Shown: piece by piece, positions 33,227 to 40,159 of the stretch
How the letters are laid out: each line of letters opens with the position of its first letter
Position numbering within the stretch: position 1 is the first letter of the stretch
Source of the DNA: Cohnella sp. OV330
GTDB lineage: Bacteria; Bacillota; Bacilli; Paenibacillales; Paenibacillaceae
Assembly: GCF_900112065.1 (NCBI RefSeq)
Contig: NZ_FOKE01000003.1
Coordinates: forward strand, 238,052-302,051
Length of the DNA stretch: 64,000 nt
Direction: 5' to 3'
Program-made: the position numbers and the translations under genes
The notes under the pieces: generated by a model
Seen by the model: only the letters and a program-made list of their open reading frames with translations
Database searches by the model: none
What the model was told of the DNA's origin: nothing

Positions 33227-36169
33227 ATGGAAAACGCAAGCAAACTCAAGCAGCTCGATGAGGCAGGACCCGCCTGGCCCGCGGAACTGATGGCGAACGC
33301 CAATCTCCCGTTCCGGCCGACGGATGCGCTCGTGACGACGCAAAATCCGCCCGACTTCGATTGGCCCTTCGTCCCGGGCGCGGACCGGTACCGGCTGGAG
33401 CTCGCGCGCGATGCCGCTATGGACGGCGGCGCGATCGCGGCCGCGGAGCCGGCGATCAACTTTTACAACTTTCCCGAAACGTTAGAAGAGGGAACCTGGT
33501 TTTGGCGCGTGCGGTACCATACGCCCGAGGCCGGCTGGTCCGCCTGGAGCGAGGTACGCAGATTCCGGATCGCGGAGGGCAGCGTGCCGTTCCCCGTACC
33601 GTCGATCGACGAGATGCTCGCGCGCATGGAGACCGGCCACCCGCGGGTCTGGACGAACCCGCGCGAGCTCGAGGCTTTTCGCGAGCGACGCCTGCACGGC
33701 GTCCCCAAATCCGTGTTCGAGCGCGCACGCGCGTCGGTGCAGGCGCATATGGACGATCCGCTGCCGCCGGATCCGACCTTCCCGTACATGGACAGATCCA
33801 TTTCCAGCGTATCGCCGGAGTGGGTCAAAGCGCTGCAGGACCTGCGCAAATACGCCGACACGACTCTCGACCATTTGCTCAAAGCCGCCTTCGTCTATCT
33901 GATCTCGGGAGACCGCGCGATCGGCGAGTATGCCAAGACCCATCTGCTGAACTTCGCCTCCTGGGACCCGGAAGCGGCGACGCGGTTCGATATCAACGAC
34001 CAGGTCCATCGCGCCGTCGCGTATCGCTCCACCATCGCCTACGACTGGCTGTACGATCTGCTGTCTCCCGAGGAGCGGCAGGCCGTCCAGGACATGGTCC
34101 GCACGCGCATCGCCGTGTTGATCGAGCATTATCTGGACCGCCAGCCGATCTATCAGTATCCGTTCGACTCCCACGGCTGGACGATCGCGGGCTACATCGG
34201 ACTGATGGGCACGATCATGCTGCACGACATTCCCGAAGCCGAGATTTGGGTGCGCCGCGCCGTACCTGCGTTTATCAATCTGCTCCCGCCATGGGGCGGA
34301 GAAGACGGCTCCTGGTCGCAGGGCACCGGCTACTGGCAGTGGTCGTCCGGTTCCAACAAGGAGCTGATGGACGTGCTGCTGAGCGCGGGCGCCATCGACG
34401 CGTACGCCAAAGCTTTCTCGAGACACGAGGGGCTGTATCCGATCTACATGTTCCCGCATGGCAGCCCGACCGGCGTGTTCGGCAACGACAGCCACTACCT
34501 GCCGGATTGGCCCAGCATCGGCCTGTTGAACCGGCTGGCGCAGGCGTACGGCGATCCGCGCATGCAGTGGGCGGCGGAGGCGATCGGCGAGCGGACGGCC
34601 GAGGGACTGCAGGATTATTTCTACGGCGACGAGCGCATCGCGCCGCGGCCGCCGGCCGACCTGCCGAAGGCGAAGTGGTTCCCGACGACGGGCCTCGTCG
34701 CCATGCACAGCGACCTGACCGATCCGGAGCGGATATCGCTCTACTTCAAGTCCAGCCCGTATGGCAGCTACAGCCATAGCCAAGCCGACCAGAACGGCTT
34801 CATCATCCATGCGTTCGGCGAGACGCTGGCGCTCAAGAGCGGGTACTACGATTATTACAACAGCGTGCACCATCGCGGCTATACCAAGCGGACTTACTCC
34901 GCGAACGCGATTACGTTCGACGGGCGGCAGGGCCAACCGATCGACGATTTCGACGCCAAGGGCCGCATGGTCGGCTTCGCGTCCCACCCGGCTTTCGACG
35001 CGGCGACGGGCGACGCGATCGCGGCCTATCGGGGCGGCGAGCTCTCTCGCGCGCTCAGGCATATCGTCTACATGAAGCCGTCCGTATTCGTCGTCATCGA
35101 CGATCTGGCAGCATCCGGTCCGGAAGGCGTCTCCTTCGAGTGGAATCTGCATGCCGACGAGCGCCTGACGCTCGAACCTGAGAGCGGCGGCGCCACGATC
35201 GAGAAGGGCAAAGCCGGGCTGCAGATCCGTTTGCACGGCGCGGATTCGCGCGGCAGCAAGGCATCGATCGAGACCCGGTTCCTCGATCCCGAGGGGGCGG
35301 AGGCACTGCCGGTCGCCTGGGCTGCCGGCAAGTCGCAGGTGCATGCGTCGTTCGCGACGCCGAAGACGGATGCCGCGGTGCTGGTCGCGACGCTGGCGCC
35401 TTACCGGCTGGACGGCGTCGCGCCGGCGGCTGTCGCATCGACCGAGCATGACGGCTATGTCCGGCTGTCGTTCGAAGGGGACGCCGCGCTCTACGTTCGT
35501 ACGACGCATGCGGGCATGGTCGATACCGGTGCCGACGGCTACCGCTTTGAAGGCGCGGCGCTGGCCGTCGCCGGCGATTCGCTGCTGCTCGTGCACGGCA
35601 CGCGGATCGAGCGCGACGGGGGCGTCGTCTTCGAGAGCGACGCGCCGATGACGGTCGCGTGGGGCGACGGACGGCTGTCGGCGTCAGCCGACCGCGATGT
35701 CGCTCTCTCCCTGGCGGTGCCGCCTGGCGATGTCGCGCTGCGCGAGCTCGTCACCGGCCGCGAGCTGCCGGCGGACGGCGATCCGGCGGCACGGCTTGGC
35801 GGCCGGGGCGTGTACTGGACGGCGATGCCCGGGCGCTTGGCGCTCCGGCTGGAGCGGGGCCAGCACGCCTTCCGGCTGGACGACGCGCCGCTGCCGGGGC
35901 CGCTCGCGCCGGTGACGCTGCCGACCGAGATCGACGGCGTCGCCGGCGAGACGGCGCTCGAAGCCTGGCGCGACGTCGACGGCGACCGCCTCGCTTGGGG
36001 ACGGCTCGCGCTCGAGGCCGGCGACTACGAGTTGCTCGAGGCGCACGCGGGCTTTACGTTCGCGCGGCACGGGCGCATCGGGCGCGGCGCGCTTGGTTCG
36101 AGCGAGCCGGTGCTGCTGCGCGGCGAGCCGGGCTTGCTCCGGCTGCGGCGGGTGGGCGAATCGCGCTGA
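33227..36169 (+). CDS. DUF4962/heparinase II-III-like polysaccharide lyase
   Basis: 980 residues from the ATG at 33227 (AGGAAGGAAG upstream). The N-terminal fibronectin-like DUF4962 segment (PPDFDWPFVPGADRYRLELA, GTWFWRVRYHTP) leads into an (alpha/alpha) toroid (FDINDQVHRAVAYRSTIAYDWLYDLLS, SHGWTIAGYIGLMGTIMLHD, GGEDGSWSQGTGYWQWSSG) and a heparinase II/III C-terminal beta-sheet domain with YGSYSHSQADQNGFIIHAFGETLALKSGYYDYYN, the region that carries catalytic Tyr/His in PL12/15/17/21 relatives. No signal peptide is present, so it probably acts on imported uronate oligosaccharides in the cytosol. The last 200 residues become Ala/Gly/Arg-rich and extremely GC-rich. Confidence 0.85.
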   Translation: MENASKLKQLDEAGPAWPAELMANANLPFRPTDALVTTQNPPDFDWPFVPGADRYRLELARDAAMDGGAIAAAEPAINFYNFPETLEEGTWFWRVRYHTPEAGWSAWSEVRRFRIAEGSVPFPVPSIDEMLARMETGHPRVWTNPRELEAFRERRLHGVPKSVFERARASVQAHMDDPLPPDPTFPYMDRSISSVSPEWVKALQDLRKYADTTLDHLLKAAFVYLISGDRAIGEYAKTHLLNFASWDPEAATRFDINDQVHRAVAYRSTIAYDWLYDLLSPEERQAVQDMVRTRIAVLIEHYLDRQPIYQYPFDSHGWTIAGYIGLMGTIMLHDIPEAEIWVRRAVPAFINLLPPWGGEDGSWSQGTGYWQWSSGSNKELMDVLLSAGAIDAYAKAFSRHEGLYPIYMFPHGSPTGVFGNDSHYLPDWPSIGLLNRLAQAYGDPRMQWAAEAIGERTAEGLQDYFYGDERIAPRPPADLPKAKWFPTTGLVAMHSDLTDPERISLYFKSSPYGSYSHSQADQNGFIIHAFGETLALKSGYYDYYNSVHHRGYTKRTYSANAITFDGRQGQPIDDFDAKGRMVGFASHPAFDAATGDAIAAYRGGELSRALRHIVYMKPSVFVVIDDLAASGPEGVSFEWNLHADERLTLEPESGGATIEKGKAGLQIRLHGADSRGSKASIETRFLDPEGAEALPVAWAAGKSQVHASFATPKTDAAVLVATLAPYRLDGVAPAAVASTEHDGYVRLSFEGDAALYVRTTHAGMVDTGADGYRFEGAALAVAGDSLLLVHGTRIERDGGVVFESDAPMTVAWGDGRLSASADRDVALSLAVPPGDVALRELVTGRELPADGDPAARLGGRGVYWTAMPGRLALRLERGQHAFRLDDAPLPGPLAPVTLPTEIDGVAGETALEAWRDVDGDRLAWGRLALEAGDYELLEAHAGFTFARHGRIGRGALGSSEPVLLRGEPGLLRLRRVGESR

Positions 36170-36198
36170 GCCGCATCGCGAGTGCGGTGCGTGCTTAG

Positions 36199-36442
36199 GA
36201 GAATAGCGCAGTTTTGCGCTATTCCGCGTGCTGCGCAAGCACCGGGTGTGCGAATGCAAGGCGTGCGTACGAGAATAGCGCATTTTTGCGCTATTCCGCG
36301 TGCTGCGCAAGCGCCGGGTGTGCGAATGCAAGGCGAGCGTACGAGAATAGCGCAGTTTTGCGCTATTCCGCGTGCTGCGCAAGCACCGGGGTGTGCGAAT
36401 GCAGGGCGTGCAAACGAGAATAGCGCATTTTTGCGCTATTTT
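36199..36442. repeat. 72-bp tandem repeat with perfect 9-bp stem-loops, about 3.3 copies
   Basis: Units begin at 36201, 36273, 36345 and 36418. Each starts GAATAGCGCA, then TTTT, then TGCGCTATT: 9-bp perfect arms around a T-rich loop, followed by a spacer CCGCGTGCTGCGCAAGC.. that is also conserved. The loop alternates G and T at one position between units. Identity is above 90 percent, so the array is young. Confidence 0.9.
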
Positions 36443-36479
36443 GAGTATCGAGAGAGTAACCCGCATACGCAACAAACGC

Positions 36480-36518
36480 AAACGGGACGAAGCAGGTCAT
36501 CTCTGCTTCGTCCCGTTT
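36480..36518. terminator. Strong terminator-like hairpin
   Basis: AAACGGGACGAAGCAG (36480-36495) pairs perfectly with CTGCTTCGTCCCGTTT (36503-36518). It lies after the repeat array and ends the lyase transcript or the relics on the other strand. Confidence 0.75.
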
Positions 36519-36561
36519 GGCTATTTCGGCTTGCTCGACTTCGGAGGGCTTTTGAGCCGCG

Positions 36562-36713
36562 TTAAGCCCGAATATAAAAATACAGCTCGCGTCCGTTTTT
36601 CTCGTGCTCGCGCTCCAGGATGTAGCCGTGCTTGACACTTCCTCCGGAACGTTGCGCTGCGAGGCGGGGCAGTCGGCCACGACCTGCAACAGCTGTCCTT
36701 TTTGACCGGGCGC
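36562..36713 (-). pseudogene. Truncated, frameshifted TusA-family sulfurtransferase
   Basis: On the minus strand one frame reads GQKGQLLQVVADCPASQRNVPEEV and, after a one-base shift, another reads KHGYILEREHEKNGRELYFYIRA to a TAA at 36562. Together they match the C-terminal two thirds of TusA-like proteins (LLxVxADCPAS..DIPxxxxxxGH..). The N-terminal half with the catalytic CPxP Cys is absent. Decayed relic. Confidence 0.6.
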
Positions 36714-36717
36714 TGTC

Positions 36718-36894
36718 TTATGATCGCGATTGCATATTTTCCAGAGGGACCAGCGAAGCGACTACGAACAGCAGCTGCTCCGGGCCGAACGGCTTGGCGG
36801 TGCCAACCGATAGAAAGGTGTCGCCCCGCTGCAGATACCAGGCGGCGGTGCCGGCCGTTTCGATCCAATAGGCCGGGCCGTCCTGCAACACGAC
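36718..36894 (-). pseudogene. C-terminal relic of a DUF4367-like protein
   Basis: The frame reads VLQDGPAYWIETAGTAAWYLQRGDTFLSVGT.. and GPEQLLFVVASLVPLE to a TAA at 36718-36720, like the end of DUF4367 lipoprotein or anti-sigma-type domains (W..G..Y.L.G..L..EELL.IA.SL). A TGA closes the frame immediately upstream and no start is available. The family call is tentative. Confidence 0.4.
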
Positions 36895-37064
36895 CGATCA
36901 ATTATTTATCAATTGGACGGGATGACCGGAGAAAGGGTTAACGGCGTTGCGTTTTCCGAGCAGGCAACCCTTGCAAAGTGAGCAATTCGTAAGAAACGAG
37001 GGAAGAATGGCTATGTTACTTTGAAGGAGGAACTTTAAAAAAAGAATCGGGACGGAGGCGTATC

Positions 37065-37457
37065 ATGGGCACGTTGAAGCCGTTCATCCAGTCGGAGGAC
37101 GCTAGAGCGCAGGCCGACTTCTACCTGCAGGCGCTCGGGGGCAAGCTAATGTCTGTCGGCACGCACGGCGAGCTGACGGGCGCGCAAAATGAATTCAAGG
37201 ACAAAGTCATGCATATGTGCATCGCCGTCTCCGGGGAGAACTACGTTTTTCTGGCGGATGCGATCGAGCCGGTCGGTTCCGGCGCAGCCGTCGCGCTGTC
37301 GATCGGCTACGCGACGCAGGACGAAGCGCGCGAAGCCTTCGGGAAGCTGGCGGAGGGCGGGCATGTCAAGCATCCGATCGAGATGCAGCCGTTCGGCCTG
37401 TACTATGGCGAGCTGACGGACAAGTTCGGCATCCGGTGGATGATTACCGCCGGCTAG
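37065..37457 (+). CDS. VOC-family protein, PhnB-like
   Basis: 130 residues: MGTLKPFIQSEDARAQADFYLQALGGKLMSV, KVMHMCIAVSGENYVFLAD, and the C-terminal YGELTDKFGIRWMITAG typical of PhnB/YjdN-like VOC proteins (DxFG..W). GACGGAGG precedes the ATG. Function is usually unknown. Monocistronic, with a terminator 40 bp downstream. Confidence 0.88.
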   Translation: MGTLKPFIQSEDARAQADFYLQALGGKLMSVGTHGELTGAQNEFKDKVMHMCIAVSGENYVFLADAIEPVGSGAAVALSIGYATQDEAREAFGKLAEGGHVKHPIEMQPFGLYYGELTDKFGIRWMITAG

Positions 37458-37497
37458 ATTTTCGCTATCGCTAATAAAACTGCAAGCTGCCTCGAAC

Positions 37498-37528
37498 GCG
37501 AACCGCCTGCCAGACTGGGGCGGTTTTT
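37498..37528 (+). terminator. Terminator after the PhnB-like gene
   Basis: GAACCGCC and GGGCGGTT(T) form a stem around TGCCAGACTG, followed by a T-run. Confidence 0.7.
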
Positions 37529-37637
37529 GCATTTGCCTTGGAATGGAGGAACCGCCGCTCTAGCACCACAATGCCGGGAGAAACGGCGTAACTCCGCACA
37601 AGCAACCGCAGTAAAACCACTGCCCTGTTCCTAGCTT

Positions 37638-37837
37638 TGCCGATAAGTGCAAAAGGGAGCTAGCTCCGCCTCCGAGGCGATTCGGGCTGTGCCGATAAGC
37701 GCATAAGGGAGCTATCGCCTCCTCAGGAAAGCTTTGAGCGGAGCCGGTAAGCGCGTAAGGGAGCTAACTCAGCCTCAAAGGTGCTTCGGGCTGTGCCGAT
37801 AAGCGCATAAGGGAGCTAACGCGGCCGCCAAGGCCGC
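37638..37837. repeat. 52-bp tandem repeat array A, four diverged units
   Basis: Units start at 37641, 37693, 37745 and 37797, each with CGATAAGCGCATAAGGGAGCTA or a close variant, giving an exact 52-bp period. Identity between units is moderate, best between the second and fourth. No ORF of note crosses it. It leads directly into array B with the same period. Confidence 0.8.
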
Positions 37838-38290
37838 CGTTAACCGAAAAAACCGGCTATCTCAAGCTCGTCCCACCCGTCAAAGCCACCATTAACCGAA
37901 AAAACCGGCTATCTCAAGCTCGTCGCACCCGCCAAAGCCATCGTTAACCGAAAAAACCGGCTATCTCAAGCTCGGCCCACCCGTCAAAGCCACCATTAAC
38001 CGAAAAAACCGGCTATCTCAAGCTCGTCGCACCCGCCAAAGCCATCGTTAACCGAAAAAACCGGCTATCTCAAGCTCGGCCCACCCGTCAAAGCCACCAT
38101 TAACCGAAAAAACCGGCTATCTCAAGCTCGTCCCACCCGCCAAAGCCATCGTTAACCGAAAAAATCGGCTATCTCAAGCTCGTCCCACCCGCCAAAGCCC
38201 CCGTTAACCGAAAAAAACCGGCTATCCCAAGCTCGGCCCACCCGCCAAAGCCCCCGTTAACCGAAAAAACCGGTTATCTCAAGCTCGCTC
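37838..38290. repeat. 52-bp tandem repeat array B, nine units with 104-bp higher-order pattern
   Basis: TTAACCGAAAAAACCGGCTA recurs at 37840, 37892, 37944, 37996, 38048, 38100, 38152, 38204 and 38257, eight steps of 52 bp with one of 53. The linker alternates between a GTCAAAGCCACCA form and a GCCAAAGCCATCG form in the middle units, so a 104-bp dimer has itself been amplified. The last unit has TAACCG / CGGTTA as a perfect 6-bp hairpin; the others pair through a G.U on the minus strand. Confidence 0.9.
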
Positions 38291-38339
38291 TTCCGTGCCG
38301 CCAAGGCTACCGTCACATGGCGACGTTTTCTTTATTTAC

Positions 38340-38358
38340 ATATACCTATTAGGTATAT
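38340..38358. promoter_or_regulatory. PadR operator, perfect palindrome overlapping the promoter
   Basis: ATATACCTATTAGGTATAT is a perfect 9+1+9 palindrome 43 bp before the PadR start; TATTATACT just behind it looks like a -10 element. PadR proteins typically bind such sites to repress themselves. Confidence 0.75.
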
Positions 38359-38401
38359 TATACTGAGGCCATCTATCCGCGCGACCGGAGGTGGCACGAC
38401 G

Positions 38402-38950
38402 ATGGAATTCGTCATTTTAGGCTTGCTCTTGCTCCGCGATCTCACGCAATACGAGATCAAATCCATTCTCGAGCGGAAAGTGTCTCCGTTCTATAGCGCA
38501 AGTCTCGGCAGCATACAAGCCGCGTTAAAGAAGCTGGAGAGCGGCGGTCATGCGGACCGGCAGGAGGTCTTGCAAGGCGGCAGAAGGAAGCTCGTCTACG
38601 CCATATCGGACGAAGGGAAGCGCCGTTTCCTGGAATGGATGAAGGCGGACGTCCCCCTCAAGCAGCTGGACAAAGAGGTCACGACGAGGCTGTTCTTTCT
38701 CGGACTGCTCGCCGCCGAAGATCGGATCCGCGTCGTCGAAGCCGTGATCGGCACGCTGGAGGCAGGAATTCGCGACTTCGAAGCCGCGGGCGTCGCAGCC
38801 GGCAGCGTCCAGGTACCTGCCGACTTGACGGCGATCGCCAAGTATCAGTTCAAGACGCTGGAGCTCGGGCTGCATTTTCACCGCTCGATGCTGTCCTGGT
38901 TCCAAACGCTGCTGCGGGAAATCAAGGAGGAGGAGGAGGGACTCGCATGA
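38402..38950 (+). CDS. PadR-family transcriptional regulator
   Basis: 182 residues. The winged helix is clear (EFVILGLLLLRDLTQYEIKSILE.. SPFYSASLGSIQAALKKLESGGHADRQEV..GGRRKLVYAISDEGKRRFLEWM), followed by a C-terminal helical dimer domain. CGGAGGT precedes the ATG. A perfect palindrome at its promoter implies autorepression. Its stop overlaps the start of a small membrane protein gene (ATGA), the likely controlled function. Confidence 0.9.
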   Translation: MEFVILGLLLLRDLTQYEIKSILERKVSPFYSASLGSIQAALKKLESGGHADRQEVLQGGRRKLVYAISDEGKRRFLEWMKADVPLKQLDKEVTTRLFFLGLLAAEDRIRVVEAVIGTLEAGIRDFEAAGVAAGSVQVPADLTAIAKYQFKTLELGLHFHRSMLSWFQTLLREIKEEEEGLA

Positions 38951-39348
38951 ACGAATCGGTCGTCCAGGCTGCCGCCATCATCGGCGCGGCTATCGCGCTG
39001 CTGATCGCGGTATTTCACGTGCTTCTCCTGGCAGGTTTGCCGCTGGGCGCCTATAGCTGGGGAGGCAAGTATACGGGCGTGCTGCCGCCGCGCGTCCGAT
39101 GGGCGAGCTTGCCCTCGGCCATCGTGCTGATTTTGATCGCTTTGATGTTGCTTATATATTCGGACGTGATCCCAACGCGTACCGGCAAAGGCGCCATCAT
39201 CCTAATTTGGGTCGTGACCGCGTTTTTCGGACTGAATACGCTTGGCAATCTCGCATCGAAGAGCAAGCGGGAAAAAGCCGTCATGACGCCTGCGGCCGGC
39301 GTCGCCTTCCTCTGCTGCCTCATAGTCGCGATCTGGGGCGGCTCCTAG
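38947..39348 (+). CDS. Four-helix membrane protein coupled to PadR, unknown function
   Basis: 133 residues, four transmembrane segments (IIGAAIALLIAVFHVLLLAG, LPSAIVLILIALMLLIYSD, GAIILIWVVTAFFGLNTLG, GVAFLCCLIVAIWGG). The ATG overlaps the PadR stop and an AGGAGGAGGAG run in the PadR tail serves as ribosome binding site. PadR regulators are often cotranscribed with small membrane or transport proteins. No named family is recognised. Confidence 0.75.
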   Translation: MNESVVQAAAIIGAAIALLIAVFHVLLLAGLPLGAYSWGGKYTGVLPPRVRWASLPSAIVLILIALMLLIYSDVIPTRTGKGAIILIWVVTAFFGLNTLGNLASKSKREKAVMTPAAGVAFLCCLIVAIWGGS

Positions 39349-39415
39349 TTTGTACCAAGTCGTTTGCGATGATATGCTTGATGCATATCTACGTAGGCAG
39401 AGGAGCGATGATGGG

Positions 39416-39922
39416 ATGTATCAATCGATCGAACAAGTCGTGAACGACTGGAACCAGGAAGCGGCGCTGACGCTTAAGGTACTCGAGGCGATGACCGACG
39501 CGTCTCTGAAGCAAGCCGTGTCCGCGACCCGCCCAAGGACGCTTGGCGATCTGGCCTGGCATGTGGCCAGCGCGCCCGTCGGCATCCTTGGCAGCGCAGG
39601 GCTTCAGATCGCAGGACCGGATTTCAAACGGCCCGTTCCCGCGAACGCAGCGGAGATCGTCGAAGCATACCGCGGCATGAGCGCCGCCGTGGCCGAAGCG
39701 ATCAAAGCCAAATGGACGGACGCGCGATTGTCCGAGAGCTTGCTCTTGTTCGGCGCGATGAACATGACATACGACGGCGTGGTTACGTTGGTCGTTCGCC
39801 ATCAGATCCACCACCGCGGTCAGATGACCATCCTCATGCGGCAGGCCGACGCGGTTCCTCCGGGCGTATACGGTCCGAACGAGGAAGAAGGCGCCGCGAT
39901 CAGAGCCGCGCGCGGCCAGTAA
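39416..39922 (+). CDS. DinB-family protein
   Basis: 168 residues from the ATG at 39416 (AGAGGAG ten bases upstream). DinB-like four-helix bundle: YQSIEQVVNDWNQEAALTLKVLEAM, TLGDLAWHVASAPVGILG and VRHQIHHRGQMTILMRQA. The three metal-ligand His positions are present (WHV, HQIHHRGQ). DinB/YfiT proteins are putative thiol-dependent transferases; the substrate is unknown. Confidence 0.88.
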   Translation: MYQSIEQVVNDWNQEAALTLKVLEAMTDASLKQAVSATRPRTLGDLAWHVASAPVGILGSAGLQIAGPDFKRPVPANAAEIVEAYRGMSAAVAEAIKAKWTDARLSESLLLFGAMNMTYDGVVTLVVRHQIHHRGQMTILMRQADAVPPGVYGPNEEEGAAIRAARGQ

Positions 39923-39950
39923 TTCAATCAGACATACCTAAATTCCAAAG

Positions 39951-39982
39951 ACGGAGACCTCCGCAGAGGCTCCGTTTTTTTC
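39951..39982 (+). terminator. Terminator after the DinB gene
   Basis: ACGGAGACCTC and GAGGCTCCGT pair around CGCA (39951-39975), followed by T6. Confidence 0.85.
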
Positions 39983-40159
39983 GTTCCGAGCGTCTGAATC
40001 CGCAGCCCTGCTAGCTGTCGCTCCCACCGTTTCCAATGATAGGGAACGGGGGCGGCTCGGTTTCACGGACGGCAAGGCCATGGTACAATAGAGCGATATG
40101 TAAGCGTTTGTACCCATGTCAATCCGATACGATCGCCGCATTCGAAAGGGGCGCACCAC

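Noticed and set aside
33482-35596. 704-codon minus-strand frame opposite the heparinase-like lyase
   Set aside because: Same antisense-shadow composition; the plus strand carries a recognised enzyme with a good start.
36521-36901. 126-codon minus-strand frame as a real gene
   Set aside because: It runs in a third frame across two recognisable relics (TusA and DUF4367-like) whose own frames are broken; its product is basic and unlike any protein.
37838-38290. CRISPR array
   Set aside because: The apparent spacers are nearly identical to each other and the unit is a plain 52-bp tandem repeat; no cas genes are nearby.
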